A stretch of DNA of 5,105 nucleotides from CAYRGQ01 sp964444885. GTDB taxonomy: Bacteria; Bacteroidota; Bacteroidia; Sphingobacteriales; Sphingobacteriaceae. This document shows positions 1-5,105 of the stretch, piece after piece. Both the position numbers and the translations under genes were made by a program. How positions within the stretch are numbered: position 1 is the stretch's first letter; every line of letters begins with the position of its first letter. The stretch spans positions 1 through 5,105 of the forward strand of contig CAYUIZ010000172.1 of NCBI GenBank assembly GCA_964444885.1, in the 5' to 3' direction. The notes beneath the pieces are model-generated. The model was given only the letters and a program-made list of their open reading frames with translations, was not told the origin of the DNA and ran no database searches.

Positions 1-1423
1 AGTTGATTCCCATAAAGATGCGGTTCCACCTGATTTTGCTGAGGAAGGATCCGTCTTTGTCCCAGCTGAGCCAAACAAACAAGGCCTTGCCGACAATATG
101 GTCCTCGGGGACAAAGCCCCATTCGCGCGAATCGAGGGAATTATGGCGGTTATCCCCCATCATCCAGTAGTAGTCCATGCCAAACGTGTAGGACTCGGCT
201 TTCTGTCCGTTGATGTAATATCCATCCGCACGCTGCTCTACCTCGTTGCCTTCATACACGCTGATTGCCCGTTCGTACATGGGGAAGGTAAGACTGTCTA
301 AGGTCACCGTCCAGTCCTTTTTCGGGATGATGATCGGTCCCATGTTGTCGATGTTCCAGGGATGCAGGCTACTTTTGGGGAAGGTGGTACCGTCTGGTGA
401 GTCGGCTGAGAACAACCGCGGTTCTACCTTGGTGACGATGGGCCAGCTTTCGACTTCCTTGAGCTGTTCGTCGGTCATGAACAGGTGGTAGTACGGTGCA
501 CCGGGGAACGTGCCCCACTCAATGCGCATATCGAGCAGGCGTTGCGGATTCAGCGCCGTGCCATCCGTGTAGACAAAGTAGTCCATTTGCTGGCGGGGCG
601 GATTGACGCCTGGTCCACCATTGACATACACCTGGGCGTCACGAATCGAGATGGTGTCGCCCGGTATACCGATGGCCCGCTTGATGTAATTTTCCCGCTT
701 GTCTACGGGGCGGTTATACGGCGCGTCGGCTTCCATCGGGTAGTTAAAGACCACGACATCGTCCCGCTCGATTTCCTCGAAACCTGGCAAGCGTTTGTAG
801 TCCAGCTTAATGCCTTCCCAATATGCCTTTGTGCCCGTTATCGGCATGGTGTGATGCGCAAACGGAAACGCAACGGGCGTCATGGGCACGCGCGGACCGT
901 AGTTGACTTTGCTCACGAAGAGGAAGTCGCCCACGAGCAGGCTTTTTTCCATCGAGCCCGATGGAATGACGTAAGCTTCGATCAGAAAGCCCCGGATGAG
1001 CGTGGCGGCGACTACGGCAAAGACGATTGCATCGGCCCATTCCCGGGTCACGGATTTCGTATACGGGTATTTTTGCTTGAATTCAGGTGTTGCCGATTGG
1101 CCCAGATACACGACGCTGGGGTCGTTTCCCCACACAGGCAGGATGATGAATGGCGCGAGAATCGTTGCCGCGTACTCCCAAAAACGGCGTTTGCCAAAGC
1201 TTTTGACGAAGTCGAGGTAAAGTCCAGCAAAGACGAAGGCACCAACCAGCGGAATCAAGAGCAGGGCGATCCACCACTGCGGCCTGCCCACCAGCTTGGC
1301 AATGACAAACTCCCGGTAGATGGGTATCAGGCTTTCCCACCCTGGACGGCCAGCTTTTACGAACAATTTCCACAGGCCGTAGTGCACGGCCACTAGCAAA
1401 AGGGCTAAAATAATATATCCCAT
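1..1423 (-). CDS. lepB: Signal peptidase I, 3' end cut by the window edge
   Basis: This is the type I leader peptidase, an inner-membrane serine protease that releases exported proteins by cutting after their signal peptide. The reading frame is open from an ATG at 1423-1421 to the window edge, giving 474 codons. The Ser/Lys dyad is visible: nucleophile Ser157 in IPSGSM (153-158) and general base Lys248 in YIKRAIGIPGD. The last conserved box is GDNRHNSLDSREWG (423-436), with Ser429 and Asp431 matching E. coli Ser278 and Asp280. Before the catalytic part come four hydrophobic segments, near residues 3-21, 50-70, 82-98 and 130-148; the first three, with the GRPGWESLIPIY stretch (25-36), resemble DUF5684. 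About 160 residues separate the Lys box from the last box, far more than in E. coli LepB (323 residues in all), a pattern I recall from Bacteroidota enzymes. The visible end, RWNRIFMGIN, looks close to the usual C-terminus. The start has no Shine-Dalgarno sequence. The family call is near certain. Confidence 0.97.
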   Translation of the reverse strand, partial: MGYIILALLLVAVHYGLWKLFVKAGRPGWESLIPIYREFVIAKLVGRPQWWIALLLIPLVGAFVFAGLYLDFVKSFGKRRFWEYAATILAPFIILPVWGNDPSVVYLGQSATPEFKQKYPYTKSVTREWADAIVFAVVAATLIRGFLIEAYVIPSGSMEKSLLVGDFLFVSKVNYGPRVPMTPVAFPFAHHTMPITGTKAYWEGIKLDYKRLPGFEEIERDDVVVFNYPMEADAPYNRPVDKRENYIKRAIGIPGDTISIRDAQVYVNGGPGVNPPRQQMDYFVYTDGTALNPQRLLDMRIEWGTFPGAPYYHLFMTDEQLKEVESWPIVTKVEPRLFSADSPDGTTFPKSSLHPWNIDNMGPIIIPKKDWTVTLDSLTFPMYERAISVYEGNEVEQRADGYYINGQKAESYTFGMDYYWMMGDNRHNSLDSREWGFVPEDHIVGKALFVWLSWDKDGSFLSKIRWNRIFMGIN

Positions 1424-1499
1424 CAGTCAATATCGTTTCTATCGGGCAAAGCACACGTTATTCCGCTGCAGTGCTCGTTGTTTGTGTGGCAAATGCGCC

Positions 1500-1507
1500 C
1501 AAAGTTA
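1500..1507 (-). promoter_or_regulatory. Putative lepB promoter, -7 box TAACTTTG
   Basis: Read on the minus strand this is TAACTTTG, an exact match to the Bacteroidota -7 consensus TAnnTTTG. It begins 25 bases after the dapB stop codon and would start a transcript near 1494, leaving a leader of about 70 bases before lepB. I see no good TTG -33 element at the usual spacing, so the call rests on the -7 box and its location in a short gap between same-strand genes. Confidence 0.5.
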
Positions 1508-1531
1508 AAATTTATCCCGAAAAGCGCCTGC

Positions 1532-2272
1532 CTATTCAAAATCAAAAATTTCGGTGACTTGGTAGAAGCCCGTTTTGCCGTGCAGCCACTCCGCCGCGAT
1601 GATGGCTCCTAGTGCAAAGCCAGCCCGGCTGTGCGCGGTGTGCTTCAACTCGATCTGGTCCACTTCTGAGCTGTACAGCACCGTATGCGTACCGGGTACC
1701 TCGTCTATCCGGTGGCTCTCGATGAGCAATTCGTCGGGCTTGGGGACTGATTCTTCGCCCTCGCCCACCAAGTTGTTTGTCCACGTCGTTTTGGTGTCCA
1801 ATTCGCCGAGTATGCCTTCCGCAAGGGTGATGGCCGTGCCGCTTGGCGCGTCCAGCTTGTGCGTATGGTGGATTTCCTCTACCTGCACCTCATATTGCTT
1901 GTATGGCGCCATCGCTTTGGCGAGCAGTTTGTTCACGTGGAACAGGACATTCACGCCAATGCTGAAGTTAGACCCGTAGAGCAGCGCGTTGTTACTGTTT
2001 TCGTATTTCTCCCTTATTTCGTCCAGGTGCTCGTACCAGCCTGTGGTGCCTACCACCAACGGCAAGCCGGCGTCAAAACAGAAGTTGATGTTATGCATTG
2101 CGGCATCAGGCGTGCTGAAATCGATGGCAATATCCGCATTTTCTACGTCCTGTATGCTGAGCGTGTCGCGGTTGTTTTCATCCACTACCATGTGGATGTC
2201 ATGGCCGCGCTTGATGGCAAACTTTTCGATCAGCTGGCCCATTTTGCCGTAGCCGAGTAGAATGATCTTCAT
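1532..2272 (-). CDS. dapB: 4-hydroxy-tetrahydrodipicolinate reductase
   Basis: DapB reduces 4-hydroxy-tetrahydrodipicolinate with NAD(P)H in the cytoplasm, the second dedicated step toward diaminopimelate for peptidoglycan and toward lysine. The protein has 246 residues. The N-terminal Rossmann fold shows the nucleotide loop GYGKMG (7-12), and the GTTG loop is at 75-78. The catalytic signature is EIHHTHKLDAPSGTA (133-147), with His135 and Lys139 matching E. coli His159 and Lys163, and substrate-binding SGT at 144-146. It is about 27 residues shorter than the E. coli enzyme (273), which is usual for the short Bacteroidota form. The acidic pair Asp31-Glu32 after the second strand, with no following arginine, hints at NADH use, but this is inference. 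The frame stays open upstream to an ATG at 2335. I chose the ATG at 2272 because the family begins at MKIILLGYG and because the likely promoter lies next to the upstream ATG, which would then not be transcribed. Confidence 0.97.
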   Translation of the reverse strand: MKIILLGYGKMGQLIEKFAIKRGHDIHMVVDENNRDTLSIQDVENADIAIDFSTPDAAMHNINFCFDAGLPLVVGTTGWYEHLDEIREKYENSNNALLYGSNFSIGVNVLFHVNKLLAKAMAPYKQYEVQVEEIHHTHKLDAPSGTAITLAEGILGELDTKTTWTNNLVGEGEESVPKPDELLIESHRIDEVPGTHTVLYSSEVDQIELKHTAHSRAGFALGAIIAAEWLHGKTGFYQVTEIFDFE

Positions 2273-2336
2273 GACTTTCGGGTTGTCGAATGTTGTTCTT
2301 GATAATGACGGAATGGCCATGTTGCCTGCCGACATA

Positions 2337-2344
2337 CAAACATA
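2337..2344 (-). promoter_or_regulatory. Putative dapB promoter, -7 box TATGTTTG
   Basis: The minus strand reads TATGTTTG, an exact TAnnTTTG match, in the gap between the DUF5683 gene and dapB. Transcription would start near 2331, giving a leader of about 58 bases before the chosen dapB start. The -33 region is weak: no TTG stands about 19 bases upstream. The position matters for annotation because the ATG at 2335 abuts this box and so lies outside the predicted message. Confidence 0.5.
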
Positions 2345-2437
2345 GTATAAAATGTGGAAACTGGAATCAGTTTTTCTGTGTCGTTTGGATACAAGGCCCG
2401 ATACGAAAAGCGGATTGCGGAGCGTCCCGGCACGTCA

Positions 2438-2450
2438 TAGCCGACGGCTA
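2438..2450. repeat. Perfect 13-base palindrome over the DUF5683 stop codon
   Basis: TAGCCGACGGCTA is a perfect inverted repeat around a central A. Its last three bases on the plus strand are the complement of the TAG stop codon of the DUF5683 gene. As RNA it could fold only as a 5-base-pair stem with a 3-base loop, and no run of T follows in the direction of transcription. It is therefore a poor intrinsic terminator; a protein-binding site or chance are equally possible. Confidence 0.25.
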
Positions 2451-3155
2451 ATGGAAGTTGAACGTCACCTTGAAGCCTGGGCTATATGGGCTATAGGCAA
2501 ATGCCTGGGGATGATTAGGCAGTAAGGTCGGCGAAACATCGAAGGACAGGTCGTCGCTGATGCTCCATCGGTTTTTGAGCATGGAGTCTACGTAGGCTTC
2601 GATGGCATTCAGTGCGTGCCAGCCCACGGTAATCAACACCGTCAAGTCCCGGTTTCGCCGGTAAAAGTCTTTGGCATTGATCAGGCTTTGGGTATTGTAG
2701 TTTTGGTACAGCGGGTTTAGAAAGGCATCGTTGTTGTCCAGCCGGAACTGTACCTCACCGAGGATTTCCCGATAGTAGCGATGGTTGAATTCAAAGACGA
2801 GGCCCGCGGTCACATAGCCACCGTAGATGACGGGTACTTTGAGCCACCACAGGCCGCCGTTGGTGTATTGGCCCCAGCCCGGGACGATTGCTGACCGCCT
2901 CCAGGCCCGGCGAGTGTGTGCTTCGATGGCCAAGCGGGCCGAGTCTTTGAAGATGACTTCTTCTTCGGCTTCGCGTTCCATGCGTTCACGTGCTCGGCGC
3001 TGGCGGCGTGTTTCTTCCTGCGTCGTGTCCGCTGGGACGGCCAGGCTGTCTGCCAACGGCGGTATGGTATCGCGCGGCAACTCACTCGTCTGCGCGTAAG
3101 CCTGCGAGGCTAGGAGCCCCGAAAGTAAAAACATGGCGGTGACGAGCAGTTTCAT
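2448..3155 (-). CDS. DUF5683 family secreted or membrane protein, function unknown
   Basis: This 235-residue protein has no known function. A signal peptide is clear: Lys2, a hydrophobic stretch from 3 to 17, and an AYA-QT cleavage site after residue 21. Next comes a Pro/Asp/Thr-rich linker (23-45), then a strongly charged segment (46-66, rich in Arg and Glu) that could be helical. The DUF5683 core begins around residue 80 with RRSAIVPGWGQYTNGGLWW (86-104), whose PGxGQ-aromatic pattern recalls short membrane-hairpin proteins, followed by a hydrophobic stretch (105-121). A second conserved part is FYRRNRDLTVL (164-174), a hydrophobic stretch around 171-185, and then AYVDSML and the ISDDLSFDVSP region (199-209). 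It ends in an aromatic-rich tail, KVTFNFH, which resembles a terminal beta strand. The ATG directly follows the parB stop (TAAATG), so translational coupling with parB is likely. Cellular location is envelope by inference; an outer-membrane-associated role is possible but unproven. Confidence 0.88.
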   Translation of the reverse strand: MKLLVTAMFLLSGLLASQAYAQTSELPRDTIPPLADSLAVPADTTQEETRRQRRARERMEREAEEEVIFKDSARLAIEAHTRRAWRRSAIVPGWGQYTNGGLWWLKVPVIYGGYVTAGLVFEFNHRYYREILGEVQFRLDNNDAFLNPLYQNYNTQSLINAKDFYRRNRDLTVLITVGWHALNAIEAYVDSMLKNRWSISDDLSFDVSPTLLPNHPQAFAYSPYSPGFKVTFNFH

Positions 3156-4079
3156 TTACCAGTCCAGTAATTCCAATATCCGACTGAGGTCATCTTCGGA
3201 ATGGAAGGGGATTTCGATGGCGCCTGTGCCTTTTTTGCCGGCCACCTTCAGTTTAACCCGCGATGAGAACCGCGAGGCCAGATCGTCTTCTATCTTTTGG
3301 TATTGGAATGACAGGGCGTCCGACGGCCGTTTGGCAGAAGATTTCGGCAAGCTTTGGTTTTGCAGTGCTTTGGTCAGTTCTTCCGTCTTGCGGACGGAAA
3401 GTGATTTTTTGACGATTTCGCGAAAGACATACAGTTGTTTGTCCACTTCGTTCAGGCCGACGATGGCGCGGGCGTGGCCCATGCTCAGCTGTCCGTCGCG
3501 TATCGCCGCTTGTATGACCGGAGGCAGTTTAAGCAGGCGCAAGTAGTTGGTCACGGTCGTCCGGTTTTTGCTTACCCGCTCGCCCAATTGTTCTTGCTTG
3601 AGGCCGCATTCGTCGATCATCCGCTGGAAACTCAATGCCACTTCGATGGCGTTGAGGTTTTCGCGCTGGATGTTTTCGATCAGCGCCATCTCGAGCATCT
3701 GCTGATCGTTGGCCGTACGCACGTACGCCGGGATTTCCGTCAGGCCTGCCGCTTTCGACGCCCGCAGCCGGCGCTCGCCACTGATCAGCTGGTAGGTGCC
3801 GTCGCCGTTGCTTCGCACGGTAATCGGCTGTATCAGTCCCTGGAGTTTGATCGATTCGGAAAGCTCATGTAGGGCGACTTCGTCAAAATCCGTACGAGGC
3901 TGGTAGGGGTTGGTCTTGATTTTAGCAACGGGAATCGTGCCGACGCCACCTGCCCAATTTTGCCGGGCCGGCGAGTCGCCAACGGCGCTTCCGGGAGTAT
4001 CTTTCTTCACTTCTTCGGAGTCGTTTAAGAGGGCACCCAGCCCTTTCCCCAATCCGATTTTTCGTTGTTGTGCAGCCAT
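3156..4079 (-). CDS. parB: Chromosome partitioning protein ParB (Spo0J family)
   Basis: ParB binds centromere-like parS sites, loads as a CTP-dependent sliding clamp on DNA, and is moved by ParA during chromosome segregation. The protein has 307 residues. Its N-terminus, RKIGLGKGLGALL (6-18), is the usual ParA-contacting tail. The clamp and CTP-binding domain shows NPYQPR (57-62), GLIQP (81-85), GERRLRA (101-107) and ENIQREN (135-141). A helix-turn-helix for parS recognition covers about 160-186, including LGERVSKNRTTVTNYL. The C-terminal dimerisation segment ends in ILELLDW. I start at the ATG at 4079 because it gives the family-typical MAAQQRK N-terminus and lies 4 bases after the parA stop. 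A GTG at 4091, inside parA, would add only four residues (MFND) and cannot be excluded. All core motifs are intact. Confidence 0.96.
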   Translation of the reverse strand: MAAQQRKIGLGKGLGALLNDSEEVKKDTPGSAVGDSPARQNWAGGVGTIPVAKIKTNPYQPRTDFDEVALHELSESIKLQGLIQPITVRSNGDGTYQLISGERRLRASKAAGLTEIPAYVRTANDQQMLEMALIENIQRENLNAIEVALSFQRMIDECGLKQEQLGERVSKNRTTVTNYLRLLKLPPVIQAAIRDGQLSMGHARAIVGLNEVDKQLYVFREIVKKSLSVRKTEELTKALQNQSLPKSSAKRPSDALSFQYQKIEDDLASRFSSRVKLKVAGKKGTGAIEIPFHSEDDLSRILELLDW

Positions 4080-4083
4080 ATCG

Positions 4084-4881
4084 TTAAACACTTACCTTTT
4101 CCGTTTCTACATCTAAAAGCCCATTTTTCTGCAGCACTTCGCGTGCCAGGTTGAGGTAGTTGATGGCGCCTTTACAGTTGGCATCATGCATGATCACCGA
4201 GATGCCGAAACTGGGCGCTTCGCTGAGGCGGGTGTTGCGCTGGATAATCGTGTCGAATACCAAATCGTCAAAATGCGAACGCACCTCGTCCACCACTTGG
4301 TTAGACAGACGAAGCCGCACGTCGTACATCGTGAGCAGGATACCCTCGATTTCCAGTTGGGTATTGAGGCGGTTTTGCACGATCTTGATCGTGTTGAGCA
4401 GTTTGCCAAGGCCTTCCAGCGCGAAGTATTCGCACTGCACGGGGATAATCACCGAATTGGCGGCCGACAGGGCGTTGATGGTAATCAGCCCCAGCGACGG
4501 TGAGCAGTCGATGATAATGAAATCGTAGTCGTCCTTGACCTGTTCCAGCACCTTGCGCATTTTAAACTCGCGCTCGTGCAGGTTGATCATCTCGATTTCG
4601 GCACCCACCAAGTCGATATGCGCGGGCAACAAATCCAGGTTCGGCGTCTCGGTCTGTTGTATGGCGTCCCGGGCGTCCAGTTCGTTAATCAGGCATTCGT
4701 AGATGCTCGACTTGATGGTACGCGGGTCAAAGCCGATCCCCGAAGTGGAGTTGGCCTGCGGGTCCGCGTCGACCAGCAAAGTGCGGTATTCCAATACGGC
4801 CAGGCTGGCCGCGAGGTTAATGGAGGAAGTTGTCTTGCCGACACCCCCTTTTTGGTTGGCTATTGCTATTATCTTACCCAT
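4084..4881 (-). CDS. parA: Chromosome partitioning ATPase ParA (Soj family)
   Basis: ParA is a cytoplasmic ATPase that binds DNA non-specifically as an ATP dimer and drives ParB-parS complexes apart; ParB stimulates its ATP hydrolysis. The protein has 265 residues, typical of chromosomal Soj-type ParA, without the extra N-terminal DNA-binding domain of many plasmid ParA proteins. The deviant Walker A motif KGGVGKTT is at 11-18, with signature Lys11 and Lys16. Walker A' is LLVDADPQAN (35-44, Asp40), and Walker B is FIIIDCSPSLG (121-131, Asp125). The start is well fixed: an in-frame TAG lies just two codons upstream, and an AGGA sits 6 bases before the ATG. The gene leads a tight cluster with parB and the DUF5683 gene. 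Its leader appears long and structured, so post-transcriptional control is possible. Confidence 0.97.
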   Translation of the reverse strand: MGKIIAIANQKGGVGKTTSSINLAASLAVLEYRTLLVDADPQANSTSGIGFDPRTIKSSIYECLINELDARDAIQQTETPNLDLLPAHIDLVGAEIEMINLHEREFKMRKVLEQVKDDYDFIIIDCSPSLGLITINALSAANSVIIPVQCEYFALEGLGKLLNTIKIVQNRLNTQLEIEGILLTMYDVRLRLSNQVVDEVRSHFDDLVFDTIIQRNTRLSEAPSFGISVIMHDANCKGAINYLNLAREVLQKNGLLDVETEKVSV

Positions 4882-5000
4882 TCGCTATCCTGAAAAATCA
4901 TCCGCTGCGCGGCGCGGCTTTTGGCGCCCGCCCGCCGCCGGCATGTCATTTGTCTGTTATAATCTCCTGTAAAACGTCGTGCCCCAGGCGGAGATTGCAT
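4869..5000 (-). CDS. Possible 43-codon leader ORF overlapping the parA start
   Basis: An ATG at 5000-4998 opens a 43-codon frame that stops at TAA inside parA, overlapping its first 13 bases in a different frame. An AAGGAG lies two bases before the ATG; this is a strong sequence but closer than the best spacing. The predicted peptide is basic (nine Arg, one Lys), has Arg22-Arg23 inside a CRRRAGAKSR stretch, and matches no family I know. The overlap would suit a leader peptide coupled to parA translation. However, the arginine codons come mostly from the GC-rich hairpin segment, so the frame may be accidental. I rate it as unproven. Confidence 0.22.
   Translation of the reverse strand: MQSPPGARRFTGDYNRQMTCRRRAGAKSRAAQRMIFQDSEWVR
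4888..4891 (-). promoter_or_regulatory. Ribosome binding site of parA (AGGA)
   Basis: The minus strand reads AGGA, then six bases, then the parA ATG. It is the only well-spaced Shine-Dalgarno-like sequence I see before a confident gene in this window; dapB and lepB have none, as is common in Bacteroidota. The AGGA lies 18 bases downstream of the GC-rich hairpin, so the hairpin could affect its accessibility only through a larger fold. Confidence 0.45.
4909..4938 (-). other. GC-rich hairpin in the parA leader
   Basis: On the minus-strand RNA, GCGGCGGGC (4938-4930) can pair with GCC plus CGCCGC (4918-4916 and 4914-4909), leaving a single bulged G at 4915. This gives nine G-C pairs around an 11-base loop containing AAAA. 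The structure ends 27 bases before the parA start codon. No T-run follows, so it is not a standard terminator. It stands out as the most GC-rich patch in an otherwise A/T-leaning leader. A role in parA expression is inference. Confidence 0.4.
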
Positions 5001-5030
5001 CGCTCCTTTTAAAAAACAGGGATAAATGCC

Positions 5031-5038
5031 TATTTTCG
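5031..5038 (+). promoter_or_regulatory. Weak divergent promoter candidate, TATTTTCG
   Basis: The plus strand reads TATTTTCG, one base off the TAnnTTTG consensus, with TTTT 20 bases upstream in place of the -33 TTTG. It would read rightward out of the window, and an ATGATG at 5092-5097 could begin a divergent gene. Only 14 bases of that frame are visible, so neither the promoter nor the gene can be confirmed. Confidence 0.15.
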
Positions 5039-5077
5039 CACGTTTTCACACGAGATCGATACAAGGCGCTAAGATAG

Positions 5078-5085
5078 CAAAATTA
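5078..5085 (-). promoter_or_regulatory. Putative parA operon promoter, -7 box TAATTTTG
   Basis: The minus strand reads TAATTTTG, an exact TAnnTTTG match. A transcript would start near 5072, so the parA leader would be about 190 bases. The -33 element would lie at or beyond the right edge and cannot be judged. A near-match, TATCTTAG, lies directly downstream and could be an alternative box. Nothing else between here and parA looks like a better minus-strand promoter. Confidence 0.45.
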
Positions 5086-5105
5086 AGTGGGATGATGCTT
5101 AGCGC

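Noticed and set aside
485..1396. A 303-codon open frame on the plus strand
   Set aside because: It lies wholly antisense to lepB, whose catalytic motifs are all intact. The translation shows no recognisable domain and looks like a complementary-strand shadow.
1083..1454. A 123-codon minus-strand frame starting upstream of lepB
   Set aside because: It is out of frame with lepB and overlaps its N-terminal coding region; the lepB frame alone gives a plausible membrane segment from its first residues.
1859..2260. Overlapping open frames of 133 and 134 codons on the plus strand opposite dapB
   Set aside because: dapB is certain on the minus strand, and several mutually overlapping antisense frames in the same place point to shadows.
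2438..2450. The 13-base palindrome as a transcription terminator after the DUF5683 gene
   Set aside because: The stem would be only five pairs with a three-base loop, and no T-run follows on the transcribed strand.
2982..2993. A second CACGTG-centred sequence as a parS candidate
   Set aside because: The flanks around CACGTG in GTTCACGTGCTC are not symmetrical, so it lacks the inverted half-sites of parS.
3435..3872. A 145-codon open frame on the plus strand opposite parB
   Set aside because: It is antisense to the ParB clamp and helix-turn-helix region. It has no family resemblance, and codon composition alone explains its length.
4882..5105. Replication origin features such as DnaA boxes near parA
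   Set aside because: ParA/ParB genes often lie near the origin, but I found no TTATNCACA box or cluster of near-matches in this stretch.

Overview
The window looks like a chromosomal housekeeping segment of a Bacteroidota bacterium, most probably Sphingobacteriaceae-like; the genus cannot be told from the sequence. Three things support this. The signal peptidase carries a DUF5684-type membrane region at its N-terminus and a long insertion before its last catalytic box. A DUF5683 lipoprotein-sized secreted protein lies next to parB. The intergenic gaps carry TAnnTTTG boxes, the -7 element of the Bacteroidota primary sigma factor, and most genes lack a Shine-Dalgarno sequence. Base composition is moderate, roughly half G+C by eye. 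No mobile element, CRISPR array, tRNA or rRNA is visible.

All five genes are on the minus strand, so they read from right to left: parA (4881-4084), parB (4079-3156), a DUF5683 gene (3155-2448), dapB (2272-1532) and lepB (1423 to the left edge, probably missing only its last few codons). parA, parB and the DUF5683 gene are packed with gaps of 4 and 0 bases and look like one operon. dapB and lepB each follow a gap holding an exact TAnnTTTG box, so each probably has its own promoter, possibly with read-through from upstream.

Functionally the block joins chromosome partitioning (ParA ATPase and ParB CTP-dependent clamp) to envelope building. DapB makes a precursor of diaminopimelate and lysine for peptidoglycan, and LepB cleaves signal peptides from exported proteins. 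The DUF5683 protein itself has a signal peptide of the kind LepB cleaves. From memory this gene order is common in Bacteroidota, so I read the region as conserved core rather than accessory DNA.

The least explained part is the 224-base stretch at the right end, upstream of parA. It holds a likely parA promoter near the edge, an unusually long leader of about 190 bases, a GC-rich hairpin just before the parA start, and a 43-codon ORF that overlaps the parA start codon. I see no strong evidence for a new system; the DUF5683 gene and the parA leader are the best places to look.
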